From positions 1-31,712 of the forward strand of contig JAEOSY010000560.1 of the NCBI GenBank assembly GCA_016840125.1: a stretch of 31,712 bases of DNA, read 5' to 3'. This DNA is from Candidatus Helarchaeota archaeon (lineage in GTDB: Archaea > Asgardarchaeota > Lokiarchaeia > Helarchaeales > HEL-GB-A). Positions 1 to 8,554 of the stretch are shown piece after piece. The first letter of the stretch is position 1, and every line of letters starts with the position of its first letter. A program made the position numbers and the translations under genes. Below the pieces are notes generated by a model. The model made no database searches and was not told the DNA's origin. It worked only from the letters and a program-made list of their open reading frames with translations.

Positions 1-1780
1 ATAAGGCTTTAATTTTTCCGGATTTAATTTCTTTCAAAACAGTCTTAGATGGTTTGTTGCTAAAGGAATTAGTTTGATACACCCCTTCAGTATTTCCACG
101 TCGCCAGAGAGGAATCAATTGGATTCTATTTCCAGAGAGAATGATTAAATTCAATAATAAACCTATTAAATCAGCTTTATAATCGTCTGGCAAAGGGATA
201 ATGTGTCCTAATAAGACGGTTCCAGTTCCTTTTTCAATTAAATCTTGAATTACAGATTTATAATCAAGAATTTCGTTTGGGAAAATGATTTCTTCAAAGA
301 TTGAATTGAATTGAGTATAATTCTTTGCTGTTTTTATTCCTTTATCTCCCTGCTCGTTCAAGATTTGTGCTACTGATAAAATAAAACCTATGAGATCTTC
401 TTTCGTTAAAAATAGCTCATAATCTATAAGCCTCTTGATTGTAACACTAAATTCAGGATCGCCGATATTAAGAGATATTATCTTTGTTCCACTATCTTTT
501 GCAAGCTTTAGATACACTTGAAGCATTGGATGGGAATCTTCTATATTTGTATTAATTAACAGTACCCATTTAGATTGCAAGATGTCTTGGAAAGAGCGTG
601 GTAAAACTGGAATATTAAAATGCTTGTTAATTAGAGTGTATAAAATGTCAATCGTATCTCTATTGTACAATGTAAAGATATTATCCGTCTTGATGACTTC
701 GTGTGCAAATTTTTCTAGCAGATATGCCGATTCATTCGATAGATCACGAGAAACTAGAAAAGCGATTTCATTAGGTTTATATTTCTTAAGATTCTCTTCT
801 ATTTCAACATAAGCTTTTTCCCAATCGACGGGAATCAGAACGCTATCCTTTCTAATTAGCGGAACTTTGAGGCGTGATGCTCCATTAATAAAAGGGGGCG
901 TACAGAAACGGCCAATTACACAAGCTTGCCCTTTATTAACGGGATTATCTTGGTTGGGAATGGATTCCATTAATGTATCATCATCGAAATAGTAATCAAA
1001 TCCACAACCCACACTGCAGAATCCACATATCGAGGTCTGAAAATTTTCAAGTTTTTTAACCCATTTCATATTTTTTGAGGACATGACACCTGTGGGACAA
1101 ATATCAACACAAGCACCACAGAATTGGCAATTAGTATCAAGGTGTAGTAAATCATATGCAGTGGACATTCGGGTTTCTGCTCCCCGATAAATGAAATTTA
1201 TAGCTCCACTACCTCTTAGTTCATTACAAACTCTCACACATCTTCCGCATACAATACATAAATTATAATCCTGTTCGATAAATGGATCTTCCCTAAGAAG
1301 CGGAAGATTTCTATAATTGAGTTCATATGGAACCTCTTTGATCCCTAAGTAATTAACAATTTCTCGAATTTCGCAAGTTTCCTTATTGGGGCAGGAGAAA
1401 CAGCCAAATTTCCGCCCAGATTTAACTTTAGAGGATCTTAAATCTTCACAGTTTTTTCTACTATCACAAATTAAGCAAGAATAGGGGTGTTCACTCAAAA
1501 TTAGCTTCATAACTTCGCTTCTCAAACTTTGAAGCTCTTCATCTTGGGTGATGATATTCATACCATTTTTAGCAGGAGTTGAGCAAGCTGTCGGATAACC
1601 TTTCATACCATCAACTTTAACAATACATAAACGGCAACCACCGTGGGGTGTTAGACCTTCAATGTAGCATAACGTAGGAATATAAATTCCATTATTCCGG
1701 GCAATTTCGAAAATGGTTTGCCCTTCCGAGAATTTCATGTTTTTTTTGTCGATGGTCAATGACAGCGGTTCTTCACTCAT
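1..1780 (-). CDS. FdhA/NuoG-like iron-sulfur subunit, 3' part missing (runs off left edge)
   Basis: About 593 codons are visible and the frame is open to the window edge. An N-terminal plant-type [2Fe-2S] domain has Cys at about 38, 49, 52 and 66. A Cys-rich segment after His-Pro follows (CxxC repeats at about 107-135). Two ferredoxin-type clusters come next (motifs LCIVCGRCVRVC and NCQFCGACVDICP). A molybdopterin-family [4Fe-4S] motif has Cys at about 252, 255, 259 and 287, then the start of the molybdopterin-fold domain. This order fits FdhA of NAD-linked formate dehydrogenases or NuoG. The segment where formate dehydrogenases carry Sec/Cys (about 368-377) has neither, and the usual Lys after the last cluster Cys (CVKGRF) is Ile289, so an electron-conduit rather than a catalytic role is inferred. 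The start ATG overlaps the upstream stop as ATGA, implying translational coupling. Confidence 0.85.
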   Translation of the reverse strand, partial: MSEEPLSLTIDKKNMKFSEGQTIFEIARNNGIYIPTLCYIEGLTPHGGCRLCIVKVDGMKGYPTACSTPAKNGMNIITQDEELQSLRSEVMKLILSEHPYSCLICDSRKNCEDLRSSKVKSGRKFGCFSCPNKETCEIREIVNYLGIKEVPYELNYRNLPLLREDPFIEQDYNLCIVCGRCVRVCNELRGSGAINFIYRGAETRMSTAYDLLHLDTNCQFCGACVDICPTGVMSSKNMKWVKKLENFQTSICGFCSVGCGFDYYFDDDTLMESIPNQDNPVNKGQACVIGRFCTPPFINGASRLKVPLIRKDSVLIPVDWEKAYVEIEENLKKYKPNEIAFLVSRDLSNESAYLLEKFAHEVIKTDNIFTLYNRDTIDILYTLINKHFNIPVLPRSFQDILQSKWVLLINTNIEDSHPMLQVYLKLAKDSGTKIISLNIGDPEFSVTIKRLIDYELFLTKEDLIGFILSVAQILNEQGDKGIKTAKNYTQFNSIFEEIIFPNEILDYKSVIQDLIEKGTGTVLLGHIIPLPDDYKADLIGLLLNLIILSGNRIQLIPLWRRGNTEGVYQTNSFSNKPSKTVLKEIKSGKIKAL

Positions 1781-3603
1781 ATTTTTAAATCCTCCGGGAT
1801 TGGACTGGTCTTTTTGGTGATAGCTTGTGATGAACACGAGCTGTAGCATAGCCCACATTTAATACAATTTTGCGAACTGATTTTGTGTGGCTGTTTCGAT
1901 TCACCCTCGATCGCATTTGCAGGACAACTATTCTTACACACACTGCAACCAATACATACTTCATTAATAGAATATTCAATCAAAGGTTTACATACAAGTG
2001 CGGGACAACTCTTATGAACGATATGGGCAATATACTCATTTCTGAAGTATTTTAAAGTGGTGAGAACCGGATTAGGAGCAGTTGCACCTAGACCGCATAA
2101 ACTGGTTTTTTTAATCATATTAGCAAGCATTTCCAAAGTAGTAAGATCCTCCAAATTTGCCCGTCCTTCTATTATTTCATCGAGTATATCTAACATCTTT
2201 TTTGTACCTATTCGACATGGAGCACATTTTCCACATGATTCTTTTTGAGTAAATTCAATAAAGAAATGTGCAAGATCTACCATACATGTATCTTCATCTA
2301 CAATTATTACGCCGCCAGACCCCATTATTGCCCCTAAAGAAGTTAAGTTCGCATAATCCATGGGAGTATCCAAGAATTGCGCTGGAAGACAGCCACCCGA
2401 TGGCCCCCCAATCTGGATGGCCTTGAATTTTTTATCGTTTGGGATACCACCACCAATCTCGTAAATGACTTCCCTTATAGTCGTACCCATGGGAATTTCG
2501 ACAAGACCTGAATTGTTAATTTTACCTGTTAAGGCAAGCACAATCGTTCCCGAAGCATCATCAGTTCCAATTGAGGAATACCAATCAGCACCTTTTTCAA
2601 ATATTCGTGGAATGCTGGCTAGTGTTTTTACATTATTGATATTAGTTGGTTTATTCCATAACCCTGAAACCGCGGGATAAGGAGGACGCGGTCTCGGCAT
2701 CCCACGTTTCCCCATAATCGATGCCATCAATGCGGTTTCTTCACCACATACAAAAGCGCCCGCCCCTTTTTTCAAAATTAAATTAAAATTAAGGTCGGAA
2801 TTAAGGATATTTTTTCCCAGATACCCATTTTCGCGTGCTTTACTTAAAGCAATATTAAAACGTTCTATTGCAAGTGGATATTCTGCTCTAATATAAATAT
2901 AACCAAGATCGGCACCTATTGCATAACCCGCTATAATCATACCTTCAATTACACTATGTGGATCACTTTCTAAAATAGTTCTATCCATAAATGCGCCCGG
3001 ATCGCCTTCATCCGCATTGCAAATTAAATACTTAGGATGACCCATTGCATCATAACAGAACTGCCACTTTAGTCCTGTTGGAAATCCGGCACCCCCTCGA
3101 CCTCGTATGCCCGATTTCTTTACTTCTTCAATCACTTGGATTGAACTAAGATTTTTCAATACTTTTTTGAGAGATTCATACCCTCCTGCCTCAATATATT
3201 CATTAATATCCTCAGGATTTATCTTCCCACAATTTTCTGTAATAAGTGGGCTTTGGCGAGAATAAAATGGGATTTCGTCCATATTTTTAATAGGCTTCCC
3301 AGTTTTTGGATCCTTATAGAGTAATCGCTCAACGATCTTGTCTTCTATCAAATGCTGCTCGACAATTTCCTTTACATCATCTTCCTTTAAGTGCACATAG
3401 AGAACATTTTCAGGTTTAATAATAATAGTTGGACCAGCTTGGCAAAAGCCATGACAACCCGTTGATTTAACATGAATGAATTTCCTTAATTTATTAGCGT
3501 CTAGTAACTCCTCCAACGCTTTATAAATAGCATCAGCATTTAAAGAGTTACATCCTGTACCTCTACAAATTAACAAATTTCTATCATGGTTCTTATCATT
3601 CAT
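1777..3603 (-). CDS. NuoF/HydB-like NAD(P)H-binding FMN/Fe-S subunit
   Basis: About 608 aa. An N-terminal thioredoxin-like [2Fe-2S] domain (CRGTGC and GCHGFC) is followed by a NuoF core with the glycine-rich GRGGAGFPTG and NADEGDPGAF nucleotide/FMN motifs and a [4Fe-4S] site (ESCGKCAPCR, then CGLG). The C terminus carries two ferredoxin clusters (CIGCSVCKNSCP and CIKCGLCYSSC). This three-part layout and length are those of HydB/HndC/HymB subunits of electron-bifurcating hydrogenases and formate dehydrogenases. It would pass electrons between NAD(P)H and iron-sulfur partners in the cytoplasm. A TTG at 3630 gives a longer frame, but the ATG at 3603 has an AAAAGGAT site 7 bases upstream and is preferred. 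It is the middle gene of the minus-strand operon. No hydrogenase is visible, so the final partner lies to the left of the window or elsewhere. Confidence 0.93.
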   Translation of the reverse strand: MNDKNHDRNLLICRGTGCNSLNADAIYKALEELLDANKLRKFIHVKSTGCHGFCQAGPTIIIKPENVLYVHLKEDDVKEIVEQHLIEDKIVERLLYKDPKTGKPIKNMDEIPFYSRQSPLITENCGKINPEDINEYIEAGGYESLKKVLKNLSSIQVIEEVKKSGIRGRGGAGFPTGLKWQFCYDAMGHPKYLICNADEGDPGAFMDRTILESDPHSVIEGMIIAGYAIGADLGYIYIRAEYPLAIERFNIALSKARENGYLGKNILNSDLNFNLILKKGAGAFVCGEETALMASIMGKRGMPRPRPPYPAVSGLWNKPTNINNVKTLASIPRIFEKGADWYSSIGTDDASGTIVLALTGKINNSGLVEIPMGTTIREVIYEIGGGIPNDKKFKAIQIGGPSGGCLPAQFLDTPMDYANLTSLGAIMGSGGVIIVDEDTCMVDLAHFFIEFTQKESCGKCAPCRIGTKKMLDILDEIIEGRANLEDLTTLEMLANMIKKTSLCGLGATAPNPVLTTLKYFRNEYIAHIVHKSCPALVCKPLIEYSINEVCIGCSVCKNSCPANAIEGESKQPHKISSQNCIKCGLCYSSCSSQAITKKTSPIPEDLKI

Positions 3604-3622
3604 TGTAATATCCTTTTGGCTT

Positions 3623-4114
3623 TTACTCAATTTTTTCCTGCGCTAATATTTTTTTCAAGATTTTTAAGGTTAAATTCCCATGAATCTTATCGTTAATGAT
3701 GCAAACCGGCGATATTGCACAACACCCGAGACAAGCTACTGATTCTAAACTGAATAATTCATCCTTTGTTGTCTCACCTGATTGAATTCCTAAAAAAGTC
3801 TCCAAGTACGTTAACAACGATTGACCCCCTTTCACATGACATGCGGTGCCTTCACAACAAATTATTACATTTTTTCCCTTGGGGATGAGCTTAAATTGGG
3901 TATAAAAGGTCGCAACTCCATAGACTTCAGAAGGAGGAATTTTTAATACTTCAGATATATAATATAACACGTCCGGGGGTAAATAATTGTACATTTCTTG
4001 AATTTTTTGTAATAAGGAAATTAAATTGCCTTCCTCACTATCATTTACCCGGATAATTTTATCCACTTCTTTTCTGCGAAGTTCGCTAATCTGTTGCATG
4101 TATCGGGGGTTCAC
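3623..4114 (-). CDS. NuoE/HydC-like [2Fe-2S] thioredoxin-fold subunit
   Basis: 163 aa, the usual length for NuoE/HydC/HndA. An N-terminal helical part is followed by a thioredoxin-like domain with the four cluster Cys in CEGTAC and CLGCCAISPVC. It is the first gene of the diaphorase operon. Its end lies within 20 bases of the ATG of the NuoF-like gene and would overlap the alternative TTG start by 8 bases. The start is GTG at 4114; an in-frame ATG lies five codons inside at 4099. In known complexes this subunit sits beside NuoF and is thought to tune electron flow from FMN. Its pairing with a HydB-type NuoF supports a bifurcating or NAD(P)-linked soluble enzyme rather than a membrane complex I. 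Confidence 0.93.
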   Translation of the reverse strand: MNPRYMQQISELRRKEVDKIIRVNDSEEGNLISLLQKIQEMYNYLPPDVLYYISEVLKIPPSEVYGVATFYTQFKLIPKGKNVIICCEGTACHVKGGQSLLTYLETFLGIQSGETTKDELFSLESVACLGCCAISPVCIINDKIHGNLTLKILKKILAQEKIE

Positions 4115-4155
4115 TTTTATACATGTCCTAACTTGATTCTTGTTCTATTTAGGAA

Positions 4156-4180
4156 AGGTACTTATATTAATTTTCTATTT
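4156..4180 (-). promoter_or_regulatory. Possible TATA box for the diaphorase operon
   Basis: Reading the minus strand, TTAATATAAG occupies 4161-4170 with an A-rich stretch just upstream, about 47 bases before the GTG of the NuoE-like gene. That spacing would give a short leader. This is a pattern match only; AT-rich intergenic sequence makes such matches common. Confidence 0.3.
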
Positions 4181-4290
4181 GAAAAAAAAAGTACAAATAT
4201 TAACTTATTTAGAGTGCTTGAATTTAAGGCGCTAACGGCTCCAAGCTAATCAGGGACCTCCTAATTAACTATAAATAAGAGAGAATAAGG

Positions 4291-5724
4291 TTAAATCCAG
4301 ATAAAATGCCCTAGATTTAACTTATTACCCTTTTGCGGTTCAATAAAAGATTCCAGAATGGCGTCTTCATCATTCAAATAGGCGTCAACGAAGGCTGCCG
4401 CTTTCTGAGCATCTCTAACAGCCTCTACTACCGTCGCAGTTCCATTGATACAATCACCGCCTGCAAATACCCCTTCAACAGGGGTTTCACATGTCTCTTC
4501 ACATACCTCAAAGGTTTTCCATTGCGTGAATTTTAAGCGGGGGTTCGTAAAAGGTTCAATTTCAGGTGCTTGACTTATCGCTTCAATAACCATGTCACAT
4601 TCCATAATAAAGTTTGAATCTGGAATGGGAATTGGACGTGCTCTGCCAGAAGCGTCTGGCTCCCCTAATTTCATACGGACACATTCGACTCCTACAACTT
4701 TGTTATTCTCACCAATAATACGTACTGGATTGGTTAGAAAATGGATTGGAATACCTTCTTCTTCAGTCTCTATTATTTCTGGAGGATTTGCTGGCATTTG
4801 ATTTCGATGACGCCGATATACTATGCATGGTTCTGCGCCAAGCCTCAACGCAACTCTCGCGGAATCAATCGCTGAGTTTCCACCGCCAACCACAACAATT
4901 TTCTGTCCATCCAGCGTGCTCTGTCCTAAATTATAGTTCCGCAGAAATGGTAAGGCATGGGTACACCCTTCAAGATCTTCACTTGGAATCCTCATCCATT
5001 TGGGTGCATGCGTTCCAATCCCTAGAAAGATCGCATCAAAACCTTGGTGAAACAAGTCATCAAAATTACAAGTGTTCTCTACAGCAGTTTCCGGTCTGAA
5101 TTTGATATCTAATTTCTCCATGTTTTTAATCTCAGCTTGAAGAATTTCCTTCGGTAGGCGAAATTCGGGAATGCCTACTTGCATCAAACCGCCTAAGACT
5201 GGTAATTTTTCAAAGACGGTCACAGAATGACCTAACTTGGCTAGATAATACGCCGCAGTCAGCCCAGCGGGTCCAGAGCCTATGACCGCTACATTCTTCC
5301 CAGTACTAGGGGCACAATTTGCGTACGAAGTAGGAAACTTGAGTTTGTCGGCAAGGAAACGTTTGATCAGCATGATTTGTATCGGATCACCCTTTTTTCC
5401 AAGCGTACACGCCTTTTCACAGAAATGTGGACAAACGCGGTCTATGGATCGTGGAAAGGCATATGTTTTATAAACGATTTCTAAGGCTTCATCGTACTTC
5501 CCATCAGCTGCGAGCCGAATGAGCTCTTTCGTGTTGCAATGACAGGGACATGCTTTCACACAGGGTGCCGACTTACATTGCAAACATCTTGCTGCCTCCG
5601 CGAGCATTTTGTCTTCGCTATAACCTAAATTCACTTCTTGAAAATTATCTATTCGCTTCTCAACCTGTAAGTGATTTGGTTTGTTACTTTCCCAGATTAT
5701 TCTAGTTGCACGTGCCATATTCAT
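4291..5724 (-). CDS. GltD/NfnB-like FAD- and NAD(P)-binding oxidoreductase
   Basis: 477 aa, typical of the glutamate synthase small subunit family. The N-terminal Fe-S region has CLQCKSAPCVKACPCHC and then RVCPHFCEKAC. It is followed by the FAD-binding GSGPAGLTAAYYLAKLG (about residue 148), the conserved GIPEFRLPKEIL segment, and a second nucleotide-binding motif VVVGGGNSAIDSARVALRLG. Near the C terminus, GVFAGGDCINGTATVVEAV is the usual FAD-contacting motif. Family members serve as GltD, NfnB or the sulfide-dehydrogenase beta subunit. No large glutamate synthase or NfnA partner is present here. It lies on the same strand 176 bases upstream of the diaphorase operon, so a redox link to it is plausible but unproven. 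The first ATG is used; a second lies two codons on. No clear ribosome binding site is visible. Confidence 0.92.
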   Translation of the reverse strand: MNMARATRIIWESNKPNHLQVEKRIDNFQEVNLGYSEDKMLAEAARCLQCKSAPCVKACPCHCNTKELIRLAADGKYDEALEIVYKTYAFPRSIDRVCPHFCEKACTLGKKGDPIQIMLIKRFLADKLKFPTSYANCAPSTGKNVAVIGSGPAGLTAAYYLAKLGHSVTVFEKLPVLGGLMQVGIPEFRLPKEILQAEIKNMEKLDIKFRPETAVENTCNFDDLFHQGFDAIFLGIGTHAPKWMRIPSEDLEGCTHALPFLRNYNLGQSTLDGQKIVVVGGGNSAIDSARVALRLGAEPCIVYRRHRNQMPANPPEIIETEEEGIPIHFLTNPVRIIGENNKVVGVECVRMKLGEPDASGRARPIPIPDSNFIMECDMVIEAISQAPEIEPFTNPRLKFTQWKTFEVCEETCETPVEGVFAGGDCINGTATVVEAVRDAQKAAAFVDAYLNDEDAILESFIEPQKGNKLNLGHFIWI

Positions 5725-6072
5725 ATATTATATATCGTTGTTATTTTAAGTAATTGTGTGCAATAACATCACAGATCTCTATTGTCTTTGATACTTCTGT
5801 ACAATTCTTTGATTACTTTGAAGAAAAAAAAGTCTACAGAATTAATTGTTAGTATCATTTAACGCGCTTCTAATAACATATTTGTACGCAAAAAGAGAGA
5901 AATTATTATTAATTATACTTTTCTTTTACAAAATAACCTATAAAAACTGATATTGAACGATATACAAAATGCAGCATATTGCTAATGTTATCCGACCTAA
6001 ACCTGATTTAAATACAAAAAAAATGTCACTTCTACTATTATTTAGTTTTTTAAATGTACAAAAAAAATGGAA
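5725..6072. other. 348-bp gene-free AT-rich interval
   Basis: No credible coding frame or RNA gene is visible. It holds oligo-A/T runs, including the terminator run beside the methyltransferase gene (6060-6067) and a second A8 run at 6016-6023. It must also hold the promoter of the GltD-like gene, for which I see no convincing single TATA box. Confidence 0.6.
6058..6072 (-). terminator. Oligo-T terminator after the UroD-fold methyltransferase gene
   Basis: On the minus strand eight T (6060-6067) begin five bases after the TAA stop. No stem is needed for archaeal oligo-U termination. A second T8 run follows at 6016-6023. Confidence 0.55.
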
Positions 6073-7365
6073 TTATTTTCGATAGACACCATGTTTAAAT
6101 ACAGCATCTGTCATGGCTTTCACATTCTCCGCTTTAGCTTCATCCGGAATCCCAGAGATACCGCCATCTACGATGTAACCGCCCCCTTCCATACAGCCCT
6201 CGATAGATTTTCTGACATAATCTTCAACTTCCTTGGGAGTTCCAGTAACTAGCAGAGAACCGGGAACATTTCCTCTAATACAGACATACTCCCCAAATTC
6301 TTCTTTACCTTTGATGATGTCCGATTGGTCAAACCAATAGATGATTTTACCCTTATGTTTCTTGGCGAAGTCCGTTAAAAAGGGGAAACGTGCCGTGTAT
6401 TTTCCCTCGAAAAAAGGCATGGGAATAAATCCTTTTTCAATTAAGCCGTCCCATACTCGCGTTAGAGTCGGCCAATAGAAGGTTTCAAATTGTTTTTCGT
6501 TCATGAATCCTTCCGCGCCACGATGAAGAGGCATGAACACGATTTTGAGCTGGGGATTCAGAAAACCTAGTTGAACTGTAACCTCAATAGTAGGTCCGGT
6601 TAAAATTTCTAATAGTTTCGTTAATTCCTCTGGCTTCCGATACATGTCGAGCATGATACCCCGCATTCCTCTCAAAAATTCACTTGTAACATCATAAGGG
6701 GCTTGGCACATGTTCAGAAACTGTAAAGGATAGCCGAGCTTTTTCATTTTCCCCTGATAATCATTCAAGGTGGTGAGCCATCTCATCATATATTGAGTGC
6801 CTTCAATCAATTTCTCGAACATTTCTTTAGCGGCGGGTTGCATGAGATATACAGGAAATCCAACAAGCATCGCCCCATAACCGTTAGCTAGGTTGCTGAT
6901 ATTTGGAAATCCTGTGAATCCTTTAAAGAGAGTGTCATGACGTGGAAGGACTTTACGAATCAAAAAACCAGTGGGATCGGCAAAGAATTCTTCATATTCG
7001 GAAGCTTTCATGTATTCTCCTTCTACAAACTGATACGGTTGATGGTCTAAAAGCCGTGAAGATTCGCTGGCTGCACCTGGCCACTTGAAAAAGAGAGTTC
7101 CTAGCATATCTAAATATTTCGCAGGATAGATCTGGGTAATTGGCGGAACGGCGTCCCAGTTATAGGTGCTAAAGACTTCAACCGCAGCTTGGGCTTGTTT
7201 TTCTGGGTTATACATGGCTTCTTTCTTAGATATTCCTTTTTGCTCCGTATGGAAAAATGTTACCATAGGAGTAATTGGAACCCGATCGGGTTCTTTTATT
7301 GCGATTGCATCAGCTATTCGTTGATTACGTTCTTTATATAGCTTCCGTGGCGATTTCTCACTCAT
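6073..7365 (-). CDS. UroD-fold corrinoid-linked methyltransferase family protein
   Basis: 430 aa. The start reads ERNQRIADAIAIKEPDRVP, the classic opening of uroporphyrinogen decarboxylase/MtaA-like proteins. Later come the strand FFEGKY (about 315-325) and CIRGNVPGSLLVTGTPKEV (about 355-375). The HxC zinc motif and distal Cys of MtaA/MtbA are not present: the aligned positions read PFFEG and DGGISGIP. A coenzyme-M-type thiol acceptor is therefore unlikely, and a tetrahydropterin acceptor or a methyl-donor-specific role is more plausible (inference). The TAA of the upstream corrinoid protein overlaps this ATG as TAATG, with GAGGGAAA as ribosome binding site, so the two are translationally coupled. 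A TTG at 7383 is an inferior alternative start. Confidence 0.85.
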   Translation of the reverse strand: MSEKSPRKLYKERNQRIADAIAIKEPDRVPITPMVTFFHTEQKGISKKEAMYNPEKQAQAAVEVFSTYNWDAVPPITQIYPAKYLDMLGTLFFKWPGAASESSRLLDHQPYQFVEGEYMKASEYEEFFADPTGFLIRKVLPRHDTLFKGFTGFPNISNLANGYGAMLVGFPVYLMQPAAKEMFEKLIEGTQYMMRWLTTLNDYQGKMKKLGYPLQFLNMCQAPYDVTSEFLRGMRGIMLDMYRKPEELTKLLEILTGPTIEVTVQLGFLNPQLKIVFMPLHRGAEGFMNEKQFETFYWPTLTRVWDGLIEKGFIPMPFFEGKYTARFPFLTDFAKKHKGKIIYWFDQSDIIKGKEEFGEYVCIRGNVPGSLLVTGTPKEVEDYVRKSIEGCMEGGGYIVDGGISGIPDEAKAENVKAMTDAVFKHGVYRK

Positions 7366-7994
7366 TATTTTCCCTCGATCCAATTATTGGCGATGGTGAC
7401 TGCATCCATGGCACTATCCCCATATGCGTCTGCCCCTACATAAGTAAGTATCCTTTCATCAATGACGCCACCACCAATCATTATTTTTACGGCATCACGT
7501 AATCCGGCATCCTTCATTTTTTCAATCGTTACCTTCATTGCATCATACGCGATAGTTAAAAATCCACTTAAAGCTACGAAATCTGGATTGTAATCCTTCA
7601 TTTTGTTAACGATCACCTTAGCTGGGACATCTACCCCTAAATCCAAAACATCATACCCATTAATATCTAGCAAAAATTTTACAATATCTTTGCCAATATC
7701 ATGGATATCACCTTCAACGGTGGCAAGTAGGATTTTTCCCTTTTTTTCGGTGGTATCCACATCTTTGATTTTCGGGACAACCAAGTCAAAAATTTGGCGT
7801 AAAATTTCCCCAGACATGATCAAATCTGGTAAAAAATAGACATTATTAGCGTATAGGTCCCCGATTTTCTTCATTGCAACTTTAACGTCATTCATAATTC
7901 CCATAGGATCTTCATTTTTGGCTAATCGGTCTCTTAAAATCTCCATAACGGTCTCTTCATTTAACTCAACAATTTCCTCAACGAAATTTGTCAT
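7365..7994 (-). CDS. MtaC/MtbC-like corrinoid (methylcobamide-carrying) protein
   Basis: 209 aa. An N-terminal four-helix cap domain (about 1-85) is followed by a Rossmann-like B12-binding domain with the cobalt-ligating DxHxxG motif (D96, H98, G101 in EGDIHDIGKD), the LSGFLTIA strand and the GGG turn (MIGGGVID). It would carry the methyl group between a donor-specific methyltransferase and the coupled UroD-fold protein. It is the first gene of the two-gene unit. An ATGAGGGTTTTCA leader supplies a good ribosome binding site before the ATG at 7994. It is a clear paralogue of the corrinoid protein at 23839-24465. Confidence 0.95.
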   Translation of the reverse strand: MTNFVEEIVELNEETVMEILRDRLAKNEDPMGIMNDVKVAMKKIGDLYANNVYFLPDLIMSGEILRQIFDLVVPKIKDVDTTEKKGKILLATVEGDIHDIGKDIVKFLLDINGYDVLDLGVDVPAKVIVNKMKDYNPDFVALSGFLTIAYDAMKVTIEKMKDAGLRDAVKIMIGGGVIDERILTYVGADAYGDSAMDAVTIANNWIEGK

Positions 7995-8141
7995 TGAAAA
8001 CCCTCATCTAACTAGAAATTTATGCTCACTAAATTATTATTGAACGAATAAAAAGGTGTAATTAAATGATGCTCTTTTCTTACTGAATTTCATCGATAGG
8101 TTTTTTTTATTATTTTAACTATTTTCTGAGTGGTGAAGTTA

Positions 8142-8549
8142 TTGACCGAATGTATCTTTTGTAAAATCGTTGCTGGAGAGAAGGATGCCAGTGTCGTTTA
8201 TGAGGATGAACAGGTTCTCGCTTTCCTTGATCATCTCCCAATTCGATTGGCCCATACTTTGGTGATTTCTAAAAACCATTATGAAACAATTCTTGATATC
8301 CCTGATAATGAACTTGCGTACCTAATCCAGATTACAAAAAAAATTGCGGGAAACATTATGAAAAATTTGAACGCAAGGGGATTTAGGATTTCAAACAATA
8401 ATTACCGCGCTGCAAGGCAGCTGGTGCCCCATATTCACTTCCACATTATTCCAGTCACCGGGGATACGCCTTTATCCGTGACATTTGACCGCCTTGAGCT
8501 TACTCCCACAGAGTTGGAAGAGATTGCTGAGAAAATTCGAGATAATTAG
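8142..8549 (+). CDS. HIT-family nucleotide hydrolase/transferase
   Basis: About 135 aa. It has the CIFCKI opening with two potential zinc Cys, the LAFLDHLPIRLAHTLVISK segment, and the histidine triad HIHFHIIP near residue 105. Family members hydrolyse nucleoside phosphoramidates or dinucleoside polyphosphates. Start choice: GTG codons at 8130 and 8133 are in frame, but GGTG six bases before the TTG at 8142 matches the ribosome binding site pattern seen elsewhere in the window and puts the CIFC motif four residues in. It stops with TAG, showing that TAG is a normal stop here. It is convergent with the next gene, five bases apart. Confidence 0.93.
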   Translation: MTECIFCKIVAGEKDASVVYEDEQVLAFLDHLPIRLAHTLVISKNHYETILDIPDNELAYLIQITKKIAGNIMKNLNARGFRISNNNYRAARQLVPHIHFHIIPVTGDTPLSVTFDRLELTPTELEEIAEKIRDN

Positions 8550-8554
8550 GGACT

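Noticed and set aside
640..690. Selenocysteine (TGA) in the FdhA-like subunit
   Set aside because: The frame across the expected site has no TGA; it reads FTLYNRDTIDI without Sec or Cys.
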